From NCBI RefSeq assembly GCF_900103365.1, contig NZ_LT629703.1, positions 6,744,501 to 6,808,500 on the forward strand: a stretch of 64,000 nucleotides of DNA, read 5' to 3'. The notes under the pieces were generated by a model. It saw only the letters and a program-made list of their open reading frames with translations. It was not told the DNA's origin and did no database searches. This DNA is from Afipia sp. GAS231. GTDB taxonomy: Bacteria > Pseudomonadota > Alphaproteobacteria > Rhizobiales > Xanthobacteraceae. Positions 8,522-18,248 of the stretch are shown here, piece by piece. How positions within the stretch are numbered: the first letter of the stretch is position 1; the number at the start of each line of letters is the position of its first letter. Both the position numbers and the translations under genes were made by a program.

Positions 8522-9691
8522 CTACTGCTTCGGCTGGATAAACGTCGGGCCGACGGTGCGGATCGACTTCTTCTCGTCGGTCGCCGCGGCTGGCTCAGGC
8601 GCGGTCGCCGGCGCCGGGGCGGTGGCCGTGGTGGCGGCGGGCGCCGCGCCCTTCTTGGCGGGCGTCGTTTTCACTCCCGGCTGCGCGCGCTGCTGCATTT
8701 TCCGCGCGCTCTCTTCGGTGACGATGATGTCGCCCTGCTGTTCGGCAGCGGCCTTGTCCTCGACCGATTTCAGCGCGTCGGACCAGGTCTGGCCCGCGGC
8801 CTTGCAGGCGCAGGAGGGGTTGAACTCGCTGCGGAACTTGAACGCGTTCGGCAGTGACGAGTAGGTCTGGCCGCTGATCGAGACCGCCTGGTTGATGTCT
8901 TCGCCGGGGTTGCGGTAGGTGAACAACGACGCTTCCGTCGCCGGGCACAGCGCTTTGCAGGTCTTCTCGTCGTCGGGAAACCGCGCCTGCACGGTCGCGA
9001 ACGAGACCGGGAAATAGGCGCCGTCGCAGGTGCGGACGCAGACGGTGCGGAAGGTGCCGGACTGCGGACCGAATTCGGCAGCCGGCGGCGGGATCTGGTT
9101 GCCGTTGTTGCCGAACAGGTTGTCCATGAAGTTGCCGCCGCTGCGCGCGGCCGCGGCGTATTGCGGACCGCAATTGTTCTGCGCCAGCGCCGTCAGCACC
9201 GAGCGGCGCTGGTTTTCGCGGTCGGCGCCACCGATGCCGCCGCTGCGCAGACGCTCAAGGCTGGTGGTGATCTGATCGAGGTTGCCGCGCATCTGCTGGA
9301 TCTGGTTGTTGACCGGACCGCATTTCTCCGACTGGCCGTTGAACAACGAGAAGAAGCCCGAACTTTCGCAACCCATCCGCTTGGCCTGCATCGTGACGCG
9401 ATCGAGTTCGGCCTGCTGCTTGGCAGCGGCGTCCTGATAGCGGCGGATCTGCTCGTCCTTGGCCGGATCGCCACTTCCGGCACCGCGGTCGATGGTCGCC
9501 AACTGGCCTTCGAGCCGGACGCACATCGGATTGCTTTGCGCGGGGTTGGCCTGCGGCGCGCCCTGCGGAGCTGGTGGCGGGGCGCCCTGGCTCATCTGCG
9601 CCAACGCAGGCGCGCTCACGGCGACGAAGCCGAGCAGCATGGCGCCAGTCAGGATCCGGCGGGAGAAGAAGGCATTGGGTATTTCGAGCAT
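8522..9691 (-). CDS. DUF2865 exported protein
   Basis: A 389-aa protein with an N-terminal signal peptide (residues about 1-32, ending APALAQ), a Pro/Gln-rich linker, a coiled-coil middle (about 60-150) and the DUF2865 core (DGAYFPVSFATVQARFPDDE, then CKALCP and CACK cysteines). The C-terminus is an Ala/Pro/Lys-rich tail. The family is common in Rhizobiales and has no known function; it is probably periplasmic or envelope-linked. ATG 9691 is chosen because the hydrophobic signal starts there. It converges on nadE with a 10-base gap. Confidence 0.8.
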   Translation of the reverse strand: MLEIPNAFFSRRILTGAMLLGFVAVSAPALAQMSQGAPPPAPQGAPQANPAQSNPMCVRLEGQLATIDRGAGSGDPAKDEQIRRYQDAAAKQQAELDRVTMQAKRMGCESSGFFSLFNGQSEKCGPVNNQIQQMRGNLDQITTSLERLRSGGIGGADRENQRRSVLTALAQNNCGPQYAAAARSGGNFMDNLFGNNGNQIPPPAAEFGPQSGTFRTVCVRTCDGAYFPVSFATVQARFPDDEKTCKALCPATEASLFTYRNPGEDINQAVSISGQTYSSLPNAFKFRSEFNPSCACKAAGQTWSDALKSVEDKAAAEQQGDIIVTEESARKMQQRAQPGVKTTPAKKGAAPAATTATAPAPATAPEPAAATDEKKSIRTVGPTFIQPKQ

Positions 9692-9858
9692 ATCCGGCCA
9701 TCGAGGGGTTCCGCGCGGCTCGAAAGCCAGGGGGCGCGGCCATGGCGGCATGGTGCGGCCAAGGCCGCATCACATACCTGCTTCTCGGGGCAGCGTCACG
9801 TCGTTTCCGGGGCACGGGTGTGGCAAACCGCCCCTTGATTCGGCGCGGAAATACCCGT

Positions 9859-10191
9859 TCAGCGCTGGCAGGTGATGGCGACGTATTCGTTGCAGCCGCT
9901 GCCGGTGCATTTCTCATTCCCGACCTTGGGAACCGAGCCGGTAATCTCGTCGGGGTCGACGCGGCGATAGGCGGTGGCCTGAGCAAATTCCCGTGACTGG
10001 CAATAGGAGCGGGCGGCATGCGCGCCGCATTTGTCGCCCTTGGCCAGGCACTGATCGACACCGTAACCATCGGCCTGATTGGCGACGATGAAAACGCGGC
10101 TGTCCGCATGCGCGGCCGAGACGGCGAACAGAAGTCCGCAGACCAGGACTGCATTGAAAATGAATGCTGACGAAATTCGCATGGGCAACAC
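9859..10191 (-). CDS. Small exported Cys-rich hypothetical protein
   Basis: A 110-aa protein with a clear signal peptide (cleavage after AAHA, near residue 29), followed by about 80 residues with six cysteines (CLAKGDKC, YC, KCTGSGC, ITC), suggesting disulfide bonds in the periplasm. No family recognised. A second ATG at codon 4 is an alternative start. It lies upstream of, and in the same direction as, the DUF2865 gene, with about 170 bases between. Confidence 0.65.
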   Translation of the reverse strand: MLPMRISSAFIFNAVLVCGLLFAVSAAHADSRVFIVANQADGYGVDQCLAKGDKCGAHAARSYCQSREFAQATAYRRVDPDEITGSVPKVGNEKCTGSGCNEYVAITCQR

Positions 10192-10486
10192 CGGTGAGGG
10201 GGATTAAGGACCGCCCCTCAGGAATAAGCCCAAAGTGTTAATAATGATTAACCATGATCGCCCGACGGCATGTCAGAAGGCGGGCGGAGCGGCCAATTTC
10301 ACCCCAAATCAGGCGCAAGCAAGGTCTTGACGCCGTGCCCCGGGCTGGGACATGGTGGAACCATGAACGGTCTCCTCGCCATCTGCAGCATTTGCCGCGA
10401 GATTATTAGCTAGCGATTCGCTGGCTGAGGCCGTCTTTTCTCAAAAATGAGATCACTGGACGCCCGGCCGCAACGGACGGATATCC

Positions 10487-11893
10487 ATGTCATTACGCCT
10501 CTACGATACGTTGACCAAGGAGAAGCGGCCGTTCACGCCGCTCGATCCGAAAAACGTGCGGATGTATGTCTGCGGACCAACGGTCTACGACTTCGCCCAT
10601 ATCGGCAATGCGCGCCCGGTCATCGTGTTCGATGTGCTGTTCCGGCTGCTGCGGCACCTCTACGGCGCCGAGCACGTCACCTATGTCCGCAACATCACCG
10701 ACGTCGACGACAAGATCAACGCGCGAGCGGTGCGGGATTTTCCGGGTCTGCCGCTGAACGAGGCGATCCGCAAGGTTACCGAAGTGACCGCTAACCAGTT
10801 TTACGCCGACGCTGTGGCATTGGGCTCACTGCCACCGACGTTCGAACCCCGCGCGACTGACTTCGTACTGCCGCGCGCGGACGGCAAGACGGATATGGTG
10901 ACGCTCATCAAGCAGTTGATCGCGAGTGGTCACGCTTATGAAGCGGGCGGCGAAGTTCTGTTCGATACGGCGTCGATGCCGGACTATGGCGCGCTTTCGG
11001 GCCGCAAGCTGGAGGAGCAGCGACCGGGTGCGCGCGTCGCTGTCGATGCGCACAAGAAAAATCCGGGCGATTTTGTGTTGTGGAAGCAATCGTCCGGCGA
11101 CGAGCCGGGATGGGAAAGCCCGTGGGGCAGGGGCCGCCCGGGATGGCACATCGAATGCTCGGCCATGAGTGCAGCCTATCTCGGCGACGTGTTCGACATC
11201 CACGGCGGCGGCCTGGATTTGATCTTTCCGCATCACGAGAACGAAATCGCGCAATCGCGTTGCGCGCATGGCACACCCGCGATGGCGAATTACTGGATGC
11301 ACAATGAATTCGTGCAGATCGAAGACACCAAGATGTCGAAGTCGCTCGGCAACTTCGTCACGATCCGGGAACTGCTGGCCGATTGGCCGGGCGAAGTGCT
11401 TCGCCTCAATATGTTGAAGGCGCATTACCGCTCGCCGATGGACTGGACGTTGAAGGGATTGGAAGAAAGCGCAAAAACGCTCGACGACTGGTATTGGGTC
11501 GCCGCCGACATCAAGAGCGGACGGCCTTCCGATGCCGTCATCGCGGCGCTGTCGGACGACCTGAACACGCCGCAGATGGTCGCGTCGCTGCACGGTTTGC
11601 GGAATAGTGCTGCTTCCGGAAACGATGGAGATCGCGATCAGTTTGCTGCTTCCTTGCGCCTTCTCGGCTTCCTCTCCGAGAGTGCCGCCGCATGGAAGAG
11701 CCGAAAGCAGCAGGCGAGCGGCGTCGATGCGACGCAGGTCGATCGGCTGATCGCGGAGCGTGCCGCCGCGCGAGCGCGAAAGGACTTCAAGGAGTCCGAC
11801 CGTATTCGCGACGAACTCGCCGCCATGGGCGTTGCCATCAAGGACGGCAAGGATGGCGACGGAAAGCCCGTGACCACCTGGGAGATCGCGTGA
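10487..11893 (+). CDS. cysS: Cysteine-tRNA ligase
   Basis: Charges tRNA-Cys. The 468-aa class I synthetase has the zinc-site [10 protein letters not shown], the HIGH-equivalent HIGN (about 40), the GWHIECSAM zinc-binding Cys, the HHENEIAQS His pair and the KMSKS loop (KMSKSLGN). Length is normal. First gene of a run cysS, acetyltransferase, cimA, coupled by overlapping stops and starts. Confidence 0.96.
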   Translation: MSLRLYDTLTKEKRPFTPLDPKNVRMYVCGPTVYDFAHIGNARPVIVFDVLFRLLRHLYGAEHVTYVRNITDVDDKINARAVRDFPGLPLNEAIRKVTEVTANQFYADAVALGSLPPTFEPRATDFVLPRADGKTDMVTLIKQLIASGHAYEAGGEVLFDTASMPDYGALSGRKLEEQRPGARVAVDAHKKNPGDFVLWKQSSGDEPGWESPWGRGRPGWHIECSAMSAAYLGDVFDIHGGGLDLIFPHHENEIAQSRCAHGTPAMANYWMHNEFVQIEDTKMSKSLGNFVTIRELLADWPGEVLRLNMLKAHYRSPMDWTLKGLEESAKTLDDWYWVAADIKSGRPSDAVIAALSDDLNTPQMVASLHGLRNSAASGNDGDRDQFAASLRLLGFLSESAAAWKSRKQQASGVDATQVDRLIAERAAARARKDFKESDRIRDELAAMGVAIKDGKDGDGKPVTTWEIA

Positions 11894-12405
11894 TGGGGCA
11901 GACCTTGCCCAAACCTGGCTTGCGGCCGTTTTTGCCGGCGGATACGTCGATCCTGGCGGCGATCTTCGTTGCGGCGATTCAGGAGTTGACCGGCGACGAC
12001 TACAGCGAGGCGCAGCAGGAAGCGTGGGCGGCGGTCGCCGAGGATGAAGCGACGTTCGGCAAACGTCTCGCCGGCCAGTTGACGCTGATCGCGACCTTGC
12101 AGAATTCGCCGGTCGGTTTCGTCTCGTTGAAGGGACCCGACCATATCGATCTGCTCTATGTGCATCCGGGCGCGGTGGGGCAGGGCGTTGCCACGATGCT
12201 GGTCGACGCGCTGGAAAAGCTCGCCGGCGCACGCGGCGCAAAAATCCTTACGGTCGATGCCAGCGACAATGCGGAACCGTTTTTCAAAAAGCGCGGTTAT
12301 GTCGCCATGCAGCGCAACACCGTCACCATCAACGGCGAATGGCTCGCCAACACCACGATGCAGAAGACGCTGGCCGAAAACGCCGCGCCGGGAGCGCCAT
12401 CATGA
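11893..12405 (+). CDS. GNAT-family N-acetyltransferase
   Basis: A 170-aa acetyl-CoA-dependent acetyltransferase. Motif A is seen as LLYVHPGAVGQGVATMLVD (about 87-105), and the C-terminal ANTTMQKTL strand is typical. ATG 11893 overlaps the cysS stop (TGATG), and the gene's own stop overlaps the cimA start, so translation of the three is coupled. Substrate unknown. Confidence 0.85.
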   Translation: MGQTLPKPGLRPFLPADTSILAAIFVAAIQELTGDDYSEAQQEAWAAVAEDEATFGKRLAGQLTLIATLQNSPVGFVSLKGPDHIDLLYVHPGAVGQGVATMLVDALEKLAGARGAKILTVDASDNAEPFFKKRGYVAMQRNTVTINGEWLANTTMQKTLAENAAPGAPS

Positions 12406-14000
12406 GCCGCGAACGCCTCTATCTGTTCGACACCACGCTGCGCGACGGCGCGCAGACCAACGGCGTCGATTTCACCCTGCATGACAAGCAGATCATCGCC
12501 GGCATGCTCGACGAACTCGGCATCGACTATGTCGAGGGCGGCTATCCCGGCGCCAACCCGACCGACACTGAATTTTTCGCCACCAAGCCGAAGCTCGACC
12601 ACGCCAAGTTCACCGCGTTCGGCATGACCCGACGGCCGGGCCGCTCGGCCTCCAACGATCCCGGGCTCGCCGGCATTCTGGAAGCCAAGGCGGATGCGAT
12701 CTGTTTTGTCGCCAAAGCCTCCGCCTACCAGGTGCGCGTCGCGCTCGAGACCACCAACGAGGAAAACATCGCCTCGATCCGCGACAGTGTGGCTGCTGCG
12801 AAAGCCGCCGGCCGCGAGGTGATGGTCGATTGCGAGCACTTCTTCGATGGCTACAAGGAAAATCGTGAATTCGCATTGGCCTGCGCCAAGGCCGCCTATG
12901 AATCCGGCGCACGCTGGGTGGTGCTGTGCGACACCAATGGCGGCACCATGCCGCACGAGGTCGAGACCATCGTCGGCGATGTCGTGAAAAACATCCCCGG
13001 TGGCAATGTCGGCATCCACGCCCATAATGACACCGAGCAGGCGGTGGCCAATTCGCTGGCCGCGGTGCGCGCCGGCGCGCGGCAGATTCAAGGCACGTTG
13101 AACGGGCTCGGCGAGCGCTGCGGCAACGCCAACCTCTGTTCGCTGATCCCGACGCTGCGCCTGAAGAACGAATTCTCCGACGCCTTCGAGATCGGGGTGA
13201 CGCCGGAGAAGATGGCGACGCTGATGACGGTGTCGCGCACGCTCGACGACATGCTCAACCGCGCGCCGAACCGCCACGCGGCCTATGTCGGCGAAAGCGC
13301 GTTCGTGACCAAGACCGGCATTCATGCTTCCGCCGTGATGAAGGACCCGCACACCTACGAGCATGTGCTGCCTGAACTGGTCGGCAACCATCGCAAGGTG
13401 CTGGTGTCAGACCAGGCCGGCCGATCCAATGTGATGGCCGAGCTCGATCGTGCCGGCATCCCCTATGAAAAGAGCGATCCGAAACTGGCGCGGCTGGTCG
13501 AGGAGCTGAAGGAGCGCGAGACGGCAGGGTTCGCCTATGAGTCCGCCAACGCCTCGTTCGATCTGCTGGCGCGACGCACGCTCGGCCGGGTGCCGGAATA
13601 TTTCCGGGTCGAGCAGTTCGACGTCAATGTCGAGCAGCGCTACAACGCCAACGGCCAGCGCGTCACGGTGGCGCTGGCAGTCGTGAAGGTCGATGTTGCC
13701 GGCGAGCACCTGATCTCGGCGGCGGAAGGCAACGGCCCCGTCAACGCGCTCGACGTCGCCTTGCGAAAAGACCTCGGCAAGTACCAGAAATACATCGAGG
13801 GTCTGAAGCTGATCGACTACCGCGTGCGTATCCTCAATGGCGGCACCGAAGCGGTGACGCGGGTGCTGATCGAGAGCGAGGACGAGCAGGGCGAAAGCTG
13901 GACCACGGTCGGCGTCTCCCCCAACATCATCGACGCCTCGTTCCAGGCGCTGATGGATTCGGTGATCTACAAGCTGGTGAAGTCAGGCGCACCGGCGTGA
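12402..14000 (+). CDS. cimA: Citramalate synthase
   Basis: Condenses acetyl-CoA and pyruvate to citramalate, a route to 2-oxobutyrate and isoleucine. The 532-aa protein belongs to the IPMS/homocitrate family. The catalytic start FDTTLRDGAQT is at residues 8-18, the metal-binding HAHND near 207, and GLGERCGNANL follows. The C-terminal LeuA dimer domain is the regulatory site. Length and the TTLRDGAQTNGVDF signature favour CimA over LeuA. ATG 12402 overlaps the preceding stop by 4 bases. Confidence 0.9.
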   Translation: MSRERLYLFDTTLRDGAQTNGVDFTLHDKQIIAGMLDELGIDYVEGGYPGANPTDTEFFATKPKLDHAKFTAFGMTRRPGRSASNDPGLAGILEAKADAICFVAKASAYQVRVALETTNEENIASIRDSVAAAKAAGREVMVDCEHFFDGYKENREFALACAKAAYESGARWVVLCDTNGGTMPHEVETIVGDVVKNIPGGNVGIHAHNDTEQAVANSLAAVRAGARQIQGTLNGLGERCGNANLCSLIPTLRLKNEFSDAFEIGVTPEKMATLMTVSRTLDDMLNRAPNRHAAYVGESAFVTKTGIHASAVMKDPHTYEHVLPELVGNHRKVLVSDQAGRSNVMAELDRAGIPYEKSDPKLARLVEELKERETAGFAYESANASFDLLARRTLGRVPEYFRVEQFDVNVEQRYNANGQRVTVALAVVKVDVAGEHLISAAEGNGPVNALDVALRKDLGKYQKYIEGLKLIDYRVRILNGGTEAVTRVLIESEDEQGESWTTVGVSPNIIDASFQALMDSVIYKLVKSGAPA

Positions 14001-14010
14001 GATGAGGATT

Positions 14011-14085
14011 GTCATTCCGGGGCGCGAAGCGAACCCGGAATCTCGAGATTCCGGGTCTGGTGCTAACGCACCATCCCGGAATGAC
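14011..14085. repeat. Intergenic hairpin repeat (GTCATTCCGGG type)
   Basis: GTCATTCCGG...CCGGAATGAC ends with an inner AATCTCGAGATT palindrome; lies after cimA and before the convergent Vgb-type gene. It may serve both genes as a terminator. Confidence 0.8.
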
Positions 14086-14142
14086 GAGGATAGGGATAGA
14101 TGCGCGTCTGCATCGTCGAACTTTCCGCCCAACCGCAGTCCG

Positions 14143-15816
14143 TCACTCCAGCGGTTCGACCTTGACGATGGAGGCGCCGTCGTTGCTGCCGACCCAGAAG
14201 CTCACCGGCGTCGTGCTGTTGTCGACGAAGACGCGGCGGATATTGGTTGAACGTGGCAGCAGGTAGTCGACCATTTCGCCGGTGCTGGTGTTCAGCCGGG
14301 TCACCTGGTCGGTCACCATCGATCCGGTCCATGCATCCCCGTTCTTGTCGAGCACGACATCATAAGGCGCTGCCCAGCGGGTATTGAGCTTCCATTCCTT
14401 GAAGGCGCGGGTCTTGGTGTCGAACATTCCGATCCGGTCGCCGCGGTATTCGCCGAACCACAGCCGGTCCTGCGCATCCATGTTGCCGCGGCGCGGCGCG
14501 GAGCGCGGCGTCGGCGTCTGGAACAGCGAGACCTCGCCAGTCTTGGCGTCGATGCGCCCGATCTGCCCCTGGCGAAAATCGGTGAAGTAGGCGTTGTTGC
14601 CGGAGTCGGGAATGACGTCGTAGATATTATGCAGTTCGCCTTTCGGAGAACCCTTGAACGGTTCCCAAGTCTCGATCTTGCCGGTGGCGAGGTCGAGGCG
14701 GTGCACGCCGTTGTTCTGGGTCCAGACCTTGCCGTCGACATTGGATCGCTGTGGACTGACCATATTGATCTGCGCGGCGTCGATGTTGCGTTCCGCTGGC
14801 AGCGTCCAGAACTGGAATTTTTCGCTTGCCGGATCGAACTTGACGATCGTCGCCTGATACATGTTGCCGAGCCACAGATTACCCGCTGCATCGGCGCGCA
14901 GGCCAAGGCTGCCGGTCGGAGCATTCTCCCTGTGCATGGGGTAGGGGAATTCGGTGACCTTGCCGCTTGTGGGATCGAGCCGGCCGAGCTTTTGCTCCCC
15001 GAAGCCTGAGAACCAGACGATCCCGGCCTTGTCCACCATCACATCATGCGGCGCCATTTCCTCGCGCGGCAAGTCATATTCCGTGTAGACCACTTGCGTC
15101 GCGCGGCCCTTCGGGCGCGGCATCGGCTTCAGCGCATATTTCCATGGTTCGCTCTTGCTGAGATTGATCGTGCTCAGATAGTCCGCCACGGCGCGATAGA
15201 CCTCGATCCGATCTTCGCCGCGCTCTTCCATCAAGCGTTCTGCGGGGCGCAATTGCGGATGGATCGGCAGGCTCTGCTGCACATAGCTCTGCATGCGCGG
15301 CAGGATCTGGGTCAGGAAGTCGTTGGAGTCATATTTCGAGCGCATGATGCGTTCGACCCGGTGGCAACCGACGCAGTTGAGCAGTTGATCCTTCTGCTTG
15401 TCGGTACCGGGAATACTTGAAAGCCATTCGCTGTTCGACAATTGCGCGGCGAGGTCCTTGGCCTTGCCGAGCCTGAGATCTTTCGTTGCGGCTTTCAGAT
15501 CCGGGGCTCCGGTGGTCCCAATTTCGATGCTCTCGGGCTGATCGAGTTCGTAGCCGACAGCGCGCACGCCAATTGTATATCGACCGGGTCCGAGCCGGCT
15601 CGCCGGAAAGCTGTAGCGGCCATCCGCGCCTGACACGACCGTGACCGTGATGTTGGAGCCTGTTTTGGTGGCGCTGACCAGCACGCCTTCCATCGCTGCT
15701 TCCTCGGCCGAGCCGACCAGCCCGGTCAGCGCCGCGACTGGCGCTTGTGCCGAAGCGGTGGACAGAAACGCTGCGACCACAGCCACGCTGAAGGCGGCGA
15801 GAAGCGGATAACGCAT
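14143..15816 (-). CDS. Exported cytochrome c / Vgb-type beta-propeller fusion
   Basis: A 557-aa protein. Order of parts: signal peptide (about 1-23), a carboxypeptidase-regulatory-like beta sandwich (about 30-110, GRYSFPASRLGPGRYTIGVR), a c-type heme site CVGCH near 147-151, then a six-bladed propeller of virginiamycin-B-lyase type with repeats such as DKAGIVWFSG, DAAGNLWLG, DKNGDAWTG. The heme site implies periplasmic electron transfer or dehydrogenase function; the lyase reaction itself is unlikely for this architecture. ATG 15816 has a GGGAGAGA site upstream and opens the signal peptide. Confidence 0.8.
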   Translation of the reverse strand: MRYPLLAAFSVAVVAAFLSTASAQAPVAALTGLVGSAEEAAMEGVLVSATKTGSNITVTVVSGADGRYSFPASRLGPGRYTIGVRAVGYELDQPESIEIGTTGAPDLKAATKDLRLGKAKDLAAQLSNSEWLSSIPGTDKQKDQLLNCVGCHRVERIMRSKYDSNDFLTQILPRMQSYVQQSLPIHPQLRPAERLMEERGEDRIEVYRAVADYLSTINLSKSEPWKYALKPMPRPKGRATQVVYTEYDLPREEMAPHDVMVDKAGIVWFSGFGEQKLGRLDPTSGKVTEFPYPMHRENAPTGSLGLRADAAGNLWLGNMYQATIVKFDPASEKFQFWTLPAERNIDAAQINMVSPQRSNVDGKVWTQNNGVHRLDLATGKIETWEPFKGSPKGELHNIYDVIPDSGNNAYFTDFRQGQIGRIDAKTGEVSLFQTPTPRSAPRRGNMDAQDRLWFGEYRGDRIGMFDTKTRAFKEWKLNTRWAAPYDVVLDKNGDAWTGSMVTDQVTRLNTSTGEMVDYLLPRSTNIRRVFVDNSTTPVSFWVGSNDGASIVKVEPLE

Positions 15817-16123
15817 GGTTCTCTCCCAGGCGGTTTCTTGTATTTGCGCCAGCATAGGCTGTGGCGCTTGCCCTCAGCAAGTCTGCAATCCGCCGATCCT
15901 CAGTTCGCGAAGGCTTCATCTTCCGCAGATCGCGCCGGGTGCCCGGTAGCGATCTTTCGCTGCGCAGCGAAATGCCGCGATGCGCCCGAAAACAAGATTT
16001 CGAGAGGTCGACCGCAGGTTGACCGAATGAGCATTCCTAATGTCTACCGTCCATGCCAAGCTGGGACCGACGTTCGCGATACGAACCTTTGGTCTGCGCA
16101 ATTATCGGCGAGAGGTATGACGT
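15817..16123. other. Intergenic region between divergent genes
   Basis: About 300 bases between the minus-strand cytochrome/propeller gene and the plus-strand SMP-30 gene. It should hold both promoters. I see no further gene or convincing palindrome. Confidence 0.3.
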
Positions 16124-16990
16124 ATGCCCGGGGATGCGTCGACAGCGAGCAAGTTGAAAGTTCTGCTTGATGGCGGCCGCTATTTTGAAGGCCCGCGCTG
16201 GCATGCTGGCCGGCTCTGGTTCGTGGATTGTTTCGACCGGACGCTGCTGAGCGTGGGTCCGGCCGGGGACCGCCAGCAGCATGCAACGTTTGCGGACGAC
16301 ACGCCGTGCGGCCTCGGCATTTTGCCGGATGGCAGCGTCATCGTCTTGACGATGTTCCGGAAGCAACTGTTCAGATATGCCGACGGCCAATTGTCTGTTT
16401 ATGCCGACCTTTCGCAGATTGCTGCCGGCACCATTGACGACATGATCGTCGACGGGCTCGGCCGCTGCTATGTCGGCGATCTCGGCTTCAACTTGCCGCC
16501 GCCGGCCGGCCGGGGCGCGGTCGGCCGCATCATCCTGGTCATGCCGAGCGGCGAAACGCGTGTCGTGGCTGACGGACTGAACTTTCCCAATGGCATTGCG
16601 GTATCTGCCGACAACCGCCGCCTCGTGGTGGCCGAAATGGATGGCGGCGGCCTGGCCGACTATGAAATCGGGACGGATGGCGGACTGCGCTTCCATGGCC
16701 GGTTCGCAACCGTGCAAGCGCCGGACGGCATCTGCCTGGACCAGGACCAGGCCGTCTGGATCGCATCGTACGACGAGGACGCCTTCATCCGGGTCGACCG
16801 CGAGGGGCGGGAGCTGCAGCGGATCGAGGTACCCGGTCGGCGCGCGATTGCCTGCGCGCTCGGAGGGCCTGTGCGGCGGACGCTGTTTTGTCTGAGTGCT
16901 GCGACCTCGCACGAAGAGATGCGGCAGCGCAAATCGTCTGCCCGCGTCGATGTCATCGACGTCGAGGTTGCCGGCGCAGGTTACCCCTGA
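16124..16990 (+). CDS. SMP-30/gluconolactonase family lactonase
   Basis: A 288-aa six-bladed propeller. Metal and catalytic positions typical of SMP-30 are present: the N-terminal Glu in YFEGPRW (about 19), Asn in LNFPNGIAVS, and Asp in the DGICLDQDQAVWIASY region. Members hydrolyse sugar lactones; the substrate here is unknown. No signal peptide, so cytoplasmic. A VOC-family gene follows 56 bases downstream on the same strand. Confidence 0.82.
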   Translation: MPGDASTASKLKVLLDGGRYFEGPRWHAGRLWFVDCFDRTLLSVGPAGDRQQHATFADDTPCGLGILPDGSVIVLTMFRKQLFRYADGQLSVYADLSQIAAGTIDDMIVDGLGRCYVGDLGFNLPPPAGRGAVGRIILVMPSGETRVVADGLNFPNGIAVSADNRRLVVAEMDGGGLADYEIGTDGGLRFHGRFATVQAPDGICLDQDQAVWIASYDEDAFIRVDREGRELQRIEVPGRRAIACALGGPVRRTLFCLSAATSHEEMRQRKSSARVDVIDVEVAGAGYP

Positions 16991-17046
16991 GCCGTCGCGG
17001 CCACATTTCTCGCCACCGCTGACGAGATTCACAGGATGCATTTCAC

Positions 17047-17424
17047 ATGATCGACCACATTTCCGTCGGCGTCAGCGACCTCGAACGCTCGGCGCGCTTC
17101 TATGAAGCCACGCTGGCGCCGCTCGGCCTCTTGCGTCTGGTGACGCGTCCCGCGACCATCGGTTTCGGCAAAAACTATCCGGAGTTCTGGATCAACCTTC
17201 GCGTCGGCATGATGCCAGTCTCGCCGGAGAGCGGCACCCATATCTGCCTTCGCGCCAGATCCACCGGCGACGTCGATGCGTTTCACGCCGCAGCACTGGT
17301 CAGCGGCGGTCGTTCCGACGGCGCACCCGGGCTGCGCCCGCATGATCGTGTCCGGTACTACGCGGCGTTCGTGACCGACCCCGATAGCAACCGCATCGAG
17401 GCCGTGACATTTCCGGGCGAGTGA
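17047..17424 (+). CDS. VOC-family (glyoxalase/bleomycin resistance) protein
   Basis: A 125-aa single VOC domain: IDHISVGVSDLERSARFYE at the N-terminus with metal-ligand His4, central THICLRA, and a C-terminal TDPDSNRIEAVTF with the ligand Glu. Members are lyases, dioxygenases or resistance proteins; the exact reaction cannot be told. Normal length for a one-domain member. Confidence 0.82.
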   Translation: MIDHISVGVSDLERSARFYEATLAPLGLLRLVTRPATIGFGKNYPEFWINLRVGMMPVSPESGTHICLRARSTGDVDAFHAAALVSGGRSDGAPGLRPHDRVRYYAAFVTDPDSNRIEAVTFPGE

Positions 17425-17436
17425 TGCCGCGCGCGC

Positions 17437-18036
17437 CTACAGCCTTCTTGCCACTTCCGGCGCCATTTCCTGGACGGGGGCGCGGGCTGCGGCGGCGCGC
17501 AGCCGCGGCAGGATGTCCTCGACCCGTTCAGCCTTGAGAATGTCGATACTTAGCCCCGGGCGAATGAACTCGGTGACGCGCATATGCGAGAGCAGCGACA
17601 GCAGCGGTTCCCAGAAATTGTCGATATTGGCAAGCAGGATCGGCTTGTTGTGGCGGCCGAGTTGCTGCCAGGTCATCTGCTCGACCAGCTCCTCCAGCGT
17701 GCCGATTCCGCCGGGCAGGGCAACGAATGCGTCCGAGCGTTCGAACATCAGCCGCTTGCGCTCATGCATGTCGGGCGTGATGACCATCTCCTGCACGCGG
17801 GCCAACGCGTTTTCCTTGGCCCTGAGAAACTCCGGAATGATCCCGGTGACGGAGCCGCCGTGATCGAGGGCGGATCTGGCGACCGCGCCCATCAGGCCGA
17901 CCGAGCCGCCGCCATAGACGAGGCGGATATTGTTCTCGGCGAACACCTTGCCCAGCGCGACCGCGGCTTCAACAAAGCGTGGATTGGTCCCGGAGCCGGA
18001 GCCGCAATAGACGCAGACGGTTTTGATTTGGTTCAT
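17437..18036 (-). CDS. LOG-family protein (cytokinin riboside 5'-monophosphate phosphoribohydrolase type)
   Basis: A 199-aa Rossmann-fold protein with CVYCGSGSG at the N-terminus, the nucleotide loop VYGGGSVGLMG and the hallmark PGGIGTLEELVE (about 105-116). It cleaves nucleoside monophosphates to base and ribose 5-phosphate. Older annotation calls this family lysine decarboxylase, which is wrong for this motif set. In plant-associated bacteria it may release cytokinin. Convergent with the VOC gene. Confidence 0.9.
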   Translation of the reverse strand: MNQIKTVCVYCGSGSGTNPRFVEAAVALGKVFAENNIRLVYGGGSVGLMGAVARSALDHGGSVTGIIPEFLRAKENALARVQEMVITPDMHERKRLMFERSDAFVALPGGIGTLEELVEQMTWQQLGRHNKPILLANIDNFWEPLLSLLSHMRVTEFIRPGLSIDILKAERVEDILPRLRAAAARAPVQEMAPEVARRL

Positions 18037-18248
18037 CTTATTTATGTGGCACTGCAGCGAAAAAAGCTCAAGTCTGGCGATGGAGGGGCCGCAGCGGAAT
18101 TGACCCGGAAATGCCCCCTAAAACGGGAAAGTTTTATCTTTCAAGGCTGTACGGAGCATTCAAACGCTCTATATGACGGGCATATGCAAGCCCTTGAAAA
18201 TCATCCGATCGCGAACCGGTGCGCCCTCCTGCTGCGGGCGCCGAACTG

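Noticed and set aside
17437..18036. Lysine decarboxylase
   Set aside because: The PGGIGTLEE motif identifies the LOG phosphoribohydrolase family; the older name is a misannotation.
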